From the NCBI RefSeq assembly GCF_028858725.1, contig NC_084760.1, positions 61,963,367 to 62,027,366 on the forward strand: 64,000 nucleotides of DNA, read 5' to 3'. Positions 52,601 to 62,648 of the stretch are shown in pieces. The notes below the pieces were generated by a model. That model had not been told where the DNA came from. It saw only the letters and a program-made list of their open reading frames with translations, and searched no databases. Origin of the DNA: Colius striatus. Lineage: Eukaryota > Chordata > Aves > Coliiformes > Coliidae. Position numbers and translations under genes: made by a program. Numbering within the stretch: the first letter of the stretch is position 1; each line of letters begins with the position of its first letter.

Positions 52601-55600
52601 TTGATTTAAGCAGTAGTGACAGACTGAGTAACCACAGCCAGACTGAGGTGCTTCTCACGGCTGAAATACTCTCAGTGTGATTTGAAATGTATTGCAGCTA
52701 TGGGAAGCCTGGTGCCTTACAGCTCAGTTGCATGTACACAGCACAGTACAAACCCAACTCCACCTCCTCTGACTCCACGATAGGATGTAACAGATAAGCT
52801 TTATGCCTGGGGAGCAGCAAATACAGGACAGAGGTTCCCAAAGGCACCATGGCTTCACAGGTTTTGTGGTGGCTGCATTAGTAGCAAACATCCTCATTGC
52901 TCATCAAACATTGCAATCAAAACACAGTTTGTGCTCAGTGAGATTACAATTGAAATACACTCAGTCAGAAACTAGTTGCACACAAAAACCTTATTCAGTA
53001 CGAGGTGTTATGCTGGAACAGTGTCCTTGCTCCTATTTGTCTGTGTTGCCTCCAAACAGCATTTGCACTTTTTCTTGTCCCAGCAAAAGGTATCCAGAAC
53101 TCCTTTCCTCCCTGATTCTGAAGCATGTCTTTAGCAGTGCTTCAAACCCCTAGCTACAAAGGGCACAGGACAAAGGCACTGGGGGTTCGGCCTTGTCATG
53201 CCAGCAGGGATACAGCCTGGTCTTCATGGGGGGGGGGGGGGGGGGGGGGAAAGGATCAGCAGCAGACAACTGGAAAGTGTCACCCTCAAGGGTTTATTCT
53301 CCAGTGAGAAATATCTACATCTCAGAATTTGTTTTGGTGAGCAAACATGGCTGTCCCTGACTCCTGAATGTTGCTGTTTTGTGCGAGTGAGTCTTGGGCA
53401 CTCTGAGAAGAGCCTGACCTCTCCTTACTCATATCCTGCCTCCCCACCTCCATGCCTTTTCTGGGCTCTTTTTCAAATCTTTCTTTCTCTGACCCAGACT
53501 AAATTCTCCCTGAGTGAAAGAGAGACTTCTCCATGGGAACAGCTGTTAGAAAACAAACCACTGAACAAAGCTAACCTTTACAACCAAGTCAAGTGATGCT
53601 TGAATTATTACAAATACTACCCAGGATACAATAGGGCAGAATTCATCTGCCCTTTCGTTACCATGAAGCAACTCCCCCAGGAATGCTTCACAGGAGGTCC
53701 TCTCCCTGCTTAAACCTGGTTTTTTGCAATCCCCTGGCTAGGCAGTTGACAGTGATTCCCAGCAAGTGCTGGAAAACTTCCCTCTTAACAGGAGAAATTT
53801 TATTCAGTTCTCTCAAGGACACCCCAGCCCTGAAACACTAAAGAAAGAGGCTTTGTGAGAAAATAGCCTTTTAAATCATATTCCTCAGAGCAAAGACCTG
53901 GAAGTCAGAGTGGCAGGGTGGCAGCAGTCTGTCTACTCCCGATGATGTCACTGACTTTCCACTCCAGGTACAAAATGACTTTGCCTTCCCATCTTGCTAC
54001 CTGGTAAACAAGGGATAATATTTATCTTGGCAAGAAATCCCTGGACAAGGGGCGTAAGCGCAAGATTGCAATTGTAAGCACACCTGCTGCTGGAATGCTT
54101 TCCCTTGCTTTTTGTTTTAGTTTGATTCAATATTGGGAGAAGCTTGATCAATATCCATCTGAACCACACAATCCAATTTTGTTTGGAGGTTTCTTGTGAT
54201 GCTCCCACGCTGTGCATGAGATTGAACTAGTAAATAAAATCTGGATCCCAGCCATATGCCAGCCAGAAAATAGCTTCGGCAGCATTTAAAGTACCATCAC
54301 TTGCTAATGTAGGTCCTAAATAAACAGAAAAGATTGGCAGGGAAGTCATTATATAGCCCATAGAAAATTTCCTGCTCTCAGGCTGTAGTAAATCAAATAA
54401 GGGTACCACAGTTGATGGGATTACATAGAAAAGAGGGCACTTGGTCCAAAAACACAGAAAACAGCCATCAATGGTAATTTAATTGGATTATCTAAAATTA
54501 TTTCTGCCTATCAAGAGAAGGAGAAACAAAAGCAGAGAAAGTTTACAGTCGTATTTGCATATAGGATTCTTTAAGTGCCTTGAGTTGAAGTCTAGCACAG
54601 TTTTCTTCTGTTTTGATGTTTTGTTTTAGGATTGCTGGTTGTGACACTGCTTACAACGAGCAGACATGAAGATGTCAGCTGATATTAAAAGAAAATAATC
54701 CACACTTTTGCAATTTAACCTAAGTAATAGAAAGATGCAAATTAACCTAATTTTTAAAGACATCTGCATTTCAATGCTGCTTTAGTGATACTGACATTCA
54801 CAGGTTTCAGAATGATGTGATTTTTCTCAACTATGTATGTAGGACTGATGATTTGTTTTCTGTTGAACACTCTTGCTAACTTTTCTTAGTTTATAAGTAG
54901 CACAAATATAGTTCATTGCCAACAAATATGAGAACTGCATAAAGAACTCAAACTCCTATGGGAAAGAGACTGAAAGAAAAAACACTGCCAAAGAGGAAAT
55001 CTTTTACACCTTCAATGGTAGACTTCACCCAAAGCCTGTTGAGGTTGGGTTTCTTTTGTAAACAGCAGTGCTCCTTAATCCCTACTGTTATTAGGAAAAT
55101 ACAAGGGCAGTAAACCAAACTAGAAGATCTGGTTCATTTAATATTAATGGTACTTGGAGGAAGACTACATTCAGAGAGAGAGACTCAGTACTAACTCTCA
55201 CAGAAATATCCATCAGACAGCAGAGAAACATGTATGAACTCAGAAGATGCCATTCAGAACACGTTTCTGAAGTGGTGCCTGATCACAAACTGGTCTAAAC
55301 ATACAGTCCATTATCGCAGGCAATGAAAGGTGCTGAGGTGCTCACAGACATGCTGCTGCTACTTCACTTTTGCCATTCACACCTACCCTGACCATACGTC
55401 CTTGCTCCGATTACCAACAGCCTCTGGGAAGCATTTGATGCAAACAAAAATAAACTACCCAACCTTAAAGACTCCAGCTTTCTATAAAAAGTGTCCTGGA
55501 GATCGGTGCCAGTCAGTAGGCTGTATTTTGAGACAAAAGAAACGCTGGACACTGTCGCTGCACTGATGGTTTAAATGAGCTAAGTAATGCTGTTCTTTCA

Positions 55601-58600
55601 GAGCTAAGATCCATCTGTCTCTAGTTTGCTGCAAGATTGCTTTGAGTTGTCCATACTGGATGTAACTAAGATACCGGTTGCTCTTCTCAGGACACTCTGG
55701 CATGTGCTGAGCTATTGCAGAGCCTGGGGGTGCTCCTTTTGGCGCATAAAGCAGACCCTGTGATTGTTGGCCACGCTGCTTGTATCATCAGAAGCCTGAG
55801 CCTTTCCAAAAACAGACAGGTAGGTACTCAGTATTTTTCACTGAACCCTGGGAGGTTGGAATTATGTTTACATCAAACCAGCATTACCCATAGAAAGATT
55901 GTTTGGAGTTTTGTAAATAAGGATACTCTACAAGGATAGTCTACACAAAGTTTTGTTTGTGACTACAAGTACCTGATGTGCCATAAGGGGGTTTTATTCA
56001 TGTTTTTTCTATACAACACAAAAATGCTAATGAAAATGAGAAATGTCTAATTTTTCTATGAGTGATGTGGTTTAAATAGTGATTGACTGCATCATAGGTC
56101 TAAAATATACTTGTAGCAAAGACATTTCATATGAATTACAGGAACCATCCAGAAAAACCTGAGGTTTGTTATAAACAGAATCCTTATTTCCCAACTCACT
56201 CTTCAACTACCCTTAGTTATCTGTTTATGGTGTTCAGCACTGCTCTAATTTTACTCCCACTTTGTTAAATATAACACCAGCTACTGATGTAAATTTTGCC
56301 TGTTTGGCAAGATATTAGTTATGCCAAGATGCTATAAAGACTTCTGTTGCTGACTTTGCTTCTAACAAAATCCATATCCACAGATGCACTTTCTCCTTGC
56401 CTTTTCAGACTATTTCAATCAATCAGTGCTACTATCTAAATTGGGGGAAACAATCCATATTGGGGGAAAAAAGCACACCTAAATCTTTGTCTCTGCTTTG
56501 CCCCAATTTCTAATACATGCTTTTTAAGACTCAGTTCCTTTTTCCCCCTCTTTACTTACAATCCAATTACCATTAGTTCCAGGGATTTAAACTAGCCAAG
56601 AGAAAAACACTTCCAAAATTTATTTCAGCAATATTAAGAATTATATGAATTTCTGATAATTGTGAAATTGTGAAGTCAATTTTTGCAGGAGAATAGATTC
56701 CCTCAAACTCAAGGCCCACAGTAAGGATAAAAATGGACCATCCCTTCAAAGTTTTCTTTTAAAAACTCCCACATTTGTCACTGAAATTCTGTGACTTTGT
56801 TCTGTTATCAGCAGGGAGCTGTTTCACCTCACAAAGCTTTACAATATAGAGAGTATTTAGCTCTCACTGCACAAGTGAATCCACAGACGTGTGGATGTGC
56901 CAGGTTTCCAGGGTCAATTCTGAGGAGCCATCCCTAAAACACATAAAGAGTCCTTGGCACAAGAAGAAAGTGTTTTTATGCCAGCAGGACACCCCCCACC
57001 ATCACCCCCCCCACCCCAGAGCTCCCTTATGGAGGTGTGAGCAGCTTCCATTATTAGGACCTCCCACAGAGCTGGTGACTTTGTGATTCAACTTCAAGAA
57101 TACCCAGTCACCTCCAGGTGACTCATTCAGGTTCTTTCATCTCACGGACTTTGAATCCAGGTCAGCACAGGCCAGTTCTCCTGGCTGTTTTCATCTCAGT
57201 CTCTAAAGTACATATAGAGTATGTATTTTACATACATAGTATGTATGTAAAACATACCCAGTACAGAGACATGCCGTCCAACACCAACACTTTTGGCATA
57301 GCAGAGTCAACCTAAGAGATAAGGCATACACAGAAATGTTTAACTCGTAACATTTCTCTCCAGAAACAGAACTCACCATCGCTACTGAAAGGTCATCTTG
57401 TTCCTCCAGATCAGAGCATTTTAACACCAGAAAGTTTTCAAAAGCCTGGAGGCAAATAGAAGAAACTGAAAAACTTCCACATTACTCAGTGCTTTGCCCT
57501 GGAGCATTCAGCTGCTTCACCTCTACAGCAAGACTTGTGCAAATGACAGCTTAAGACTGCATGCCTCCTGATACGGCAGCAATAGGTCAGGAAATTGTTG
57601 GAGCTCAGGGAGATCTGTGATCACGAGAAGATCCCACAGACAGATCAAGCACTGGGAAATGCCTAAAATCAGGTGATCTCTGATCACCTACTTATGGTAG
57701 ATCTGGGAGGAGACACTTCCATTATTGGTGCTTTAGCCCTCAGTATTGATAAGAGTGATCAAGTACTTCTGAAGTCCTGGGACGCCACTAAAAGATAATG
57801 GCAGTGCTAAACATGAATCTCTTCTTTTCTTGCAGACAATCATTGAGAGTCCATGTATTGAAGGTCTCCTCCAGACCATGCTTTGTACTGACACTCAAGA
57901 AGACTCTCTTCATTATGTGACATCTTGCCTTGCTGAGCTAGCAAAGCAAGGTAGGGAAGTAACCCCACCATAACTTGCTTAATCTGAGAAGTGTACGTAG
58001 CTTTTATTAATCCTCCTAGGAGGTGAAGCACAGGTGGATTTACAGCCCAGGTCTTTCCCTTTATATTCACTGGGACTTTGGCCCCAAGCTTCAAGAAGAG
58101 CAAGACTCAACTGACTGCCAGGAGACATGGGCTCCATTGTTTGCACTTTTTTTCTGTTGAATTCAGCTTAAAAAATTTCACTCAAAATTCTTTGTTCTGG
58201 ATTTTACTGCTATTCATAGCTTGTCTAGTTTTATTTGCAATGTTGTCCAGTTTCTCCATCTGAATCAATTTCATAGGAGCAGAAACTAATATAAGAAGAA
58301 AAAAAAGACTAAAATATAAAGTGGCTTCTTCTCTCTAAATTTTTTGCATTTAGATTCTAGGAGATCCTAAATTAGCACCCATGGAAGGCACTCCTCATGG
58401 CAGAGAGGATCATTGGACATTTTCCCACATGCCCAAGCATTAGACATTGTCTGTCAATCATTTAATTTCATCTCTTGGAACTGGTGCAACTGCCATGCAA
58501 CTGGTGACACGTCACATGTAATTTTACAGGACGTGCCCAGCAGCTCCTGGGCAGACTGAGCCCACTAGGCAAGACTGGGTCTCATACATAAAGTGATTCA

Positions 58601-61245
58601 TTCTTTCAGAACAGAGAACCACCAAAATAAAAATCCACCAGACTTTCTATGAATCAAATCCATGGCCCTACCTTACTAAGGACACAACCTCAGGATGTGA
58701 CCCTTTTTTACAACCTATTTATTGCACAAGTTCAGGACTTATTTTACTTCTCCAGCTGCATGAAGGATTCCCTATTTAGGCAGTGTGGTTTCTGGCAGAC
58801 CTCTCACCTTCATTTCTTTGATGCTGAAGTGTTTGTGTACAGACTATTCTCTTATTTTTCTGCCTTCCAGAAGGAGTCACGTTGCACATGGTCCAATGGA
58901 TGGACGAACCATTGACAAAGTGCTTGGTGAGACTGGCTGGCCAACTGGAACATACTGAGCTATCCTTTCAAGTTGCCTCCATCATCCAGCACATGATAGG
59001 TCATGGTAACTGTCACATGACATTAGCTCTGCTTTTCAAGGGATTTGTGGCTGGCTGGAATGAAATGAGCCTTTTCTCAAAGGATTTAACTCTCGGGCAT
59101 CACACAACCTTTACCACTCCTAGAGAATCCTCCATCCAAATTTATTAGCATAAAAGTGCCTGCAGCCACCTTTGAAATAGACATAAAACAGTGCTTGAGT
59201 GCATGAAGTGCCCAGTGATGAAAATGGACCGTACAGATCTGATTTACGTATTTGTTGCCTTCTTCAAGCACTGCCGTTCTGCAGGGCTAGTCTGTAGCCA
59301 ATTCTGAGGTCCTTAAAAACAACTTAAGCAGAAAGGTAGGTGAGCGTAAAAACATTCCCTACAAAGGGAAAGGTGAGAACATGTTTCAGACAAGAGGCAT
59401 TGTTGCAGCTTTCAGTTTGACCTTGCTTCTCAGTACATACAACATGATGGCATTCCCCACAGACAGTAGAGCTTGGTAGAGACAATCACAGTGGGATGGT
59501 TGTGTTCCAGAAATTTCAATCAAGTCTGCTTGACCAGCTAGAGGAAAGCATCTCACTGAACCAAATGCTGCTGCAATTCTAGACTAGATTAGCAGGACCA
59601 GTGAAGTGGCTTTTAAGAATGAAGCTTTTATATTTTTCTTTAAGTTTCACTGAGAGAGAATGAAAAGCACATTCTTTTTACCCACAGAAAACAAAACAGC
59701 TTTATGCTTTATATAGTTGTCCCCTGCAGCTGACAGCCTTAAAGATTTGCTAGAAAAAGGTCTTCAGATGATTCTTGTCACATTCTCTAGAAAAGCATGG
59801 TTAGATTATAATCCTTAAACATGAAATTGCAGTCTGTATTGAGTCTCCAATAAGAGGAAAATACAAACCTGTTTCAAGTCTGCCATCGAGAACTGGCAAC
59901 AGAGCAGACTCTCAGGTAGCGAACAGAGCCCGCAGAATAATCGCTTCTGGGGGAGTTGGCAGGATGAGCCTGTAACTCAGCACGTGCCTCACCCAAGGAG
60001 CAGCTTCCCGGCACAGCAGCTGGGAACACTCAGTGTTTCATTTGCCTGAAGGATCAGCGATGCCCTTACAAGCTGCAGTATGTGGAAACCCTTTGACGTT
60101 CCTTTCAGTAACATTGGTCATAGCTGGAGGTAGAGGAATCATTAACGATCTTAAATGTTGTCAGAAAAATCGGTTTCCAAAGTGTTTTAAAGGCTCCTAT
60201 TGATCTCCAGTTGTTCTCCCATTCATGCAGAAAAAATGATGCACTTGTTGAAGAGCCACGTGGCAGAGATTGAGGGCTACCTCCAGCATTTCCTTACCCA
60301 CCAGGAGATCCGCTTCCAGCAGCTGGGCATCTCTACCTTCTGCAGGCTGCGAGAAGGTGCGTCTGTCCTCCTGGGCCAAGCCCACCAGCCATCGATGGGC
60401 ACTGTCACAATACAAGTGACAATGCCCGGCAGCTTCCTTGGGGCCTAGCTCTGCTCATTTAAGCAAGCAGAATAACCTCAAGGATAGTTGATACCTGTTT
60501 TTTAAGCAAGTAGGAGGTTTTGCTTGCTCTAAAATGAAAGGCTTTCTGATTAGGGAAACAGAACTTCAGGTACAGATGCTTTTATCCAATATAAGAATGT
60601 TTGGCACTAGATGTAGCCTAAAAGCTTTTCAAATACGAATTTAGTTCTCAAGAATTTAGGGATTAAAACTGAGATGTCTTACAGCTTTTTCATACTTCAA
60701 ATTCTATTCCTGATTGTTTTCTGGTTTTGATTTTTTTTTGGCGGGAGATGAGTTGAGTGGGAGTACAGATGAGAGTTTCAATATGGTAATAAATGTATCT
60801 AGCGTGTTATCTTCACATAGGTAGAATTAGAGCCAAGACTGTGACATCTTGGGGATGCACCTGTTGCATAAGGCTGAATTTGGCAACAGAGCCTTAGAGG
60901 TCTGGATCAGGAGAACTGAGCAAACAATCTTCAGTGGTTGTTGGGATGGAAACTGAATTTGTATCTGCTTTATGGGGTAGAAGAATATTGTTCTGTCCTC
61001 TCTAGACTTTACATTGCAATAAGAACAATCAAAAGTATCTAACTGAAACAGAAACTTTAAGCATCTACCTTAAAATACAGAGGAAAAACAGCAGGTTGCC
61101 TAACACTTGTTTTTCCTCTTCAGATCCAGAATTTTCATTAGCATTCAGAAAAAGCCAAATGGCCAAACTCCTTGATCAAGTCCGTCAACAAACAGAAGAA
61201 ACTCAAGAGCTCCTTAGGGCAGCTGTTTGCCATGAAGACAGTTAA
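34397..61245 (+). CDS. Vac8-like armadillo-repeat protein, predicted lipid-anchored (14 exons, 574 aa, complete)
   Basis: Exons: 34397-34622, 37281-37400, 38361-38480, 39598-39717, 46746-46868, 48052-48134, 49303-49428, 50274-50319, 51535-51668, 55691-55819, 57836-57950, 58871-59005, 60231-60356, 61124-61245. All junctions have AG/GT and consistent phase; the joined frame is 1725 nt with no internal stop. The start has a strong context (A at -3, G at +4). [10 protein letters not shown] offers Gly2 for N-myristoylation and Cys5/Cys8 for palmitoylation. From residue about 76 the protein is a run of ARM repeats of about 40-42 residues ([28 protein letters not shown]...[48 protein letters not shown]). 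Yeast Vac8 (about 578 aa) shares the acylated N-terminus, ARM solenoid, DVQYY-ALSN-A and LRNLAS spacing, and a C-terminal G(F/Y)L-FL block. Vac8 acts on the vacuole membrane in inheritance, nucleus-vacuole contacts, fusion and autophagy; a lysosomal or endomembrane scaffold role here is inference. Other ARM families (SPAG6, ARMC3, catenins) fit less well. I know no mammalian counterpart. Confidence 0.88.
36594..36645 (-). mobile_element. Short CR1 3' fragment (minus orientation)
   Basis: CACAGAATCACAGATTGGTA, GAGACCCCTGGAGATCATCT and AGACTC match the reverse complement of the CR1 3' end. Confidence 0.65.
37281..37400 (+). CDS. Vac8-like exon 2 (ARM repeat)
   Basis: 120 nt, phase 1 to phase 1, from acceptor ATCTTTAG to donor GTAAGT. 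Encodes [20 protein letters not shown] then [20 protein letters not shown], one ARM repeat. An alternative acceptor 37 nt upstream (TTTTCAG at 37237-37243) leads to a stop at 37285-37287 and is rejected for the protein-coding form. Confidence 0.88.
38361..38480 (+). CDS. Vac8-like exon 3 (ARM repeat)
   Basis: 120 nt, phase 1 to phase 1, acceptor CCTGCAG, donor GTGAGT. Encodes one ARM repeat: [24 protein letters not shown] helix (first residue Met), then [20 protein letters not shown]. Confidence 0.9.
39598..39717 (+). CDS. Vac8-like exon 4 (ARM repeat)
   Basis: 120 nt, phase 1 to phase 1, acceptor TGAATAG, donor GTGAGT. Encodes [20 protein letters not shown] then [18 protein letters not shown], an ARM repeat with unusually many cysteines. 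Confidence 0.9.
40060..40200 (-). mobile_element. Possible ancient CR1 remnant
   Basis: Words such as TTCATAGCCTTTCTGG, ACGTTCCAG and GGAACGCAGCAAT resemble a decayed antisense CR1 3' region. The similarity is weak and only by eye. Confidence 0.3.
42551..42604. repeat. 27-bp perfect tandem duplication
   Basis: The unit beginning TTGAGTAGATGTTAGTGATT and ending TCCCTAC is present twice without a mismatch, indicating recent duplication. Confidence 0.95.
43530..44977 (+). mobile_element. CR1 LINE, degenerate copy with EN and RT remnants
   Basis: A frame at 43538-43954 encodes the CR1 endonuclease ([23 protein letters not shown]). Sequence at 43960-44340 continues in broken frames. A frame at 44419-44709 encodes reverse-transcriptase pieces ([49 protein letters not shown]). 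Frameshifts, a deletion near 44340 and loss of most of the RT domain, including its catalytic tail, make it inactive. The end near 44900-44977 resembles a CR1 3' end (GGTCTCTTCCAGCTGAAAC). It sits in intron 4 in sense orientation. Confidence 0.92.
45352..45375. repeat. (TTAA)n-type microsatellite
   Basis: About six TAAT units in intron 4. Confidence 0.9.
46746..46868 (+). CDS. Vac8-like exon 5 (ARM repeat)
   Basis: 123 nt, phase 1 to phase 1, acceptor CTCCAG, donor GTACTT. Encodes [20 protein letters not shown] then [20 protein letters not shown], a textbook ARM repeat. It follows the largest intron (7 kb). Confidence 0.93.
46993..47158 (-). mobile_element. CR1 LINE 3' fragment (minus orientation)
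   Basis: ATCATAGAATCATAAAATGG, GGTTGGAAGGGACCTTTAGA, GACCATCTAGTCCAACTTCC and GGAGACTCCACAAGCTTCCT are the reverse complement of the bird CR1 3' end. Located in intron 5. Confidence 0.95.
48052..48134 (+). CDS. Vac8-like exon 6 (ARM repeat, first part)
   Basis: 83 nt, acceptor ATGGCAG, donor GTATGG, ending in phase 0. Encodes [20 protein letters not shown] then ESSDAEVQ, the first two helices of a repeat completed by exon 7. Confidence 0.92.
49303..49428 (+). CDS. Vac8-like exon 7 (ARM repeat continuation)
   Basis: 126 nt, phase 0 to phase 0, acceptor CTCTGCAG, donor GTAAAG. Encodes [20 protein letters not shown] and [19 protein letters not shown]. The VQ|YY-x-ALSN-A junction with exon 6 is the closest match to yeast Vac8. 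Confidence 0.93.
50274..50319 (+). CDS. Vac8-like exon 8 (short)
   Basis: 46 nt, acceptor CAAGCAG, donor GTAAGC. Encodes [15 protein letters not shown], the third ARM helix with the LRNLA motif. It is small but required to keep frame (phase 0 in, 1 out). Confidence 0.9.
50696..50791 (+). mobile_element. CR1 LINE 3' tail
   Basis: GCAACCTGGTCGAGATGAAC, a G-rich GCAGGGGGGGTGGATTAGAT, CCCTTCCAACCCTACTATTC and TGTG/TTCTGTGA form a typical CR1 end. Plus orientation, intron 8. Confidence 0.92.
51535..51668 (+). CDS. Vac8-like exon 9 (ARM repeat)
   Basis: 134 nt, acceptor CACTGCAG, donor GTAGGG, phase 1 to 0. Encodes [20 protein letters not shown] then [20 protein letters not shown]. It is markedly more GC rich than its neighbours. 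Confidence 0.93.
52093..52142. repeat. Perfect inverted repeat (15-bp arms, 20-bp loop)
   Basis: GCTCTGTAGCCAAGG at 52093-52107 and its exact reverse complement at 52128-52142, in intron 9. It would form a hairpin in RNA on either strand. Confidence 0.9.
53228..53249 (+). repeat. 22-bp uninterrupted G tract
   Basis: A run of G followed by AAAGGATC, in intron 9, preceded by CTTCAT. It could form a G-quadruplex in the non-template strand and the pre-mRNA. The exact length may be affected by sequencing. Confidence 0.85.
55691..55819 (+). CDS. Vac8-like exon 10 (ARM repeat)
   Basis: 129 nt, phase 0 to 0, acceptor TTCTCAG, donor GTAGGT. Encodes [20 protein letters not shown] then [20 protein letters not shown]; the last helix resembles the VACIRNISI segment of Vac8. 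Confidence 0.92.
57226..57252. repeat. Near-perfect palindrome (13-bp arms, 1-bp centre)
   Basis: TTTTACATACATA, G, TATGTATGTAAAA, within an AT-rich stretch of intron 10. Confidence 0.85.
57836..57950 (+). CDS. Vac8-like exon 11 (ARM repeat)
   Basis: 115 nt, phase 0 to 1, acceptor TCTTGCAG, donor GTAGGG. Encodes [20 protein letters not shown] then [18 protein letters not shown]. Confidence 0.9.
58871..59005 (+). CDS. Vac8-like exon 12 (degenerate ARM repeat)
   Basis: 135 nt, phase 1 to 1, acceptor CTTCCAG, donor GTAACT. Encodes [20 protein letters not shown] and helices ending [11 protein letters not shown]. Confidence 0.9.
60231..60356 (+). CDS. Vac8-like exon 13 (C-terminal ARM-like repeat)
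   Basis: 126 nt, phase 1 to 1, acceptor ATGCAG, donor GTGCGT. Encodes [20 protein letters not shown] then [15 protein letters not shown]. This aligns by eye with the C-terminal GFLIRFL block of Vac8, including the F-x(5)-W/S-T-x-L-E-like spacing. Confidence 0.9.
61124..61245 (+). CDS. Vac8-like exon 14 (C-terminus and stop)
   Basis: Acceptor TCTTCAG, then [20 protein letters not shown], a charged helix with REQ-type heptads ([14 protein letters not shown]), ending CHEDS and TAA at 61243-61245. No AATAAA is evident soon after; an ATTAAA near 62140 is one candidate. Confidence 0.9.
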
Positions 61246-61726
61246 TATTTAAGCTGCATGGCTTATGAAAACTTACCAGATCCAAGAGCCTGAACTTTTA
61301 GAGAAGACCAGTCCTTTCATTGGTTCCTGTAGTTAAAGTTTTCCTTACAGTTCCCGTCATATAAAAAGAGAAGTTTCAATAACAACAACTGGAGCAGGTC
61401 AAAAGACAATCCCTTGGATGCTTTGGTTGGCTGCTTCAGGACTACAGCTACATTCTTTCCAACTGTTTGGAAAGCACCTGTTATGCTTGGGTAATCTTCT
61501 GTGGTTTGGTTTTGGTTTTCTCACCACCACCTCCAGAAAAACAGCATTGTATTTGTGAGGTTTTATTCACATAATAGAGGCGTCTCTCAAGTACACAGAT
61601 TCCCTTGCATTCACTTTCATTTCTGTTCCACGTCCCTTATTTCAGAGCACACTCCAGGAACGTGGCTTTAGAAAATGACTGAATTAACACATAGTATAAA
61701 GGTAGCCCACATCATGAATGCGACCT

Positions 61727-61811
61727 GATCTAGGTGAACCTGCTTCTGCAGGGGGTCGGACTAGATGATCTCTAAAGGTCCCTTCCAACCCCTACCATTC
61801 TATGATTCTAT
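61727..61811 (+). mobile_element. CR1 LINE 3' tail with octamer repeats
   Basis: CCTGATCTAGGTGAACCTGC, GGACTAGATGATCTCTAAAG, GTCCCTTCCAACCCCTACC and ATTCTATGATTCTATGA. This is a canonical avian CR1 3' end, young-looking because it is close to consensus. Confidence 0.95.
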
Positions 61812-62648
61812 GACACTAAAAAACTATAACAGGAAGCACCTTTTGATGGATAAGCCAAAGAAATTGCCAAAACTGTGTAAGAAACAAGAATAAGAGAAGC
61901 CTGAAGGCAGATATTTGCATAGCCAGAAGAGCAAAGGCACAATGAGGTAGTTAAAGGTTACACAGAGCATGTTTAGAATTGAGTAGCTACCATGAAAGAT
62001 TTGGGCGAGAAGTATTTGAATACAGAAGTCTGCATTTTGCAAATGGTAAATTATTTCCAAAGGCACTTACAACAGGGCAAAAGTGAACACATCTGACAAA
62101 ATTAGGAACTGATCTTGTATTTTGAAAGGTGTTAAAGAACATTAAAAAAAAAGTAGCATGTTTAAATTCAACTGATTTTCTTACCTGTGTACAGGATACT
62201 GAACAATCTCCCTTCCCTCTTCTCCAGAAGGAGAGTCTGTTTCACAAGCCTTTTAGAAAATCAAAATGGCACTTATCAGGAAAAAAACGTAGCAGAGAGC
62301 CTTGAAATTGTGGGGCACTGGTTTTTAATGTAGGTCCTAGTAATCTAATCTAATCATCATCATCTAGTAGTGATCCAATTCCACCTTTCATCAATACACT
62401 TGTTTTCAAAGAATCTGTCTGGAGCTCCACGTTGAACTGGCTGGAATACTCATTTTGGAATCATTCTGGCAATCTTCTCCCAGGTAGCACAATTTCTTAT
62501 GAAAATGTTTCAGAAGAGTTTCCTGTTTTTAGACATACTTCTGACCGTGGTATAACACTTCTGTACCTGTAGAGCTTTAGAGATGCTTCTGGCTACAAAC
62601 ATGGAGTAAAAGTGGGATTGGGGAAAAAAAAAGTAATTCTGTTAAAAC

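Larger units (their letters stand above)
46869..61123 (+). other. Vac8-like introns 5-13
   Basis: Non-coding sequence between exons 5 and 14. It contains CR1 tails (46993-47158, 50696-50791), the G run 53228-53249 and hairpins at 52093-52142 and 57226-57252. Open frames such as 50936-51121, 52803-53153 and 53198-53596 lack recognisable similarity and are interrupted by repeats. Confidence 0.6.

Noticed and set aside
57671-57690. Small inverted repeat AGGTGATC-TCT-GATCACCT
   Set aside because: Arms of only 8 bp are expected by chance over this length of sequence.
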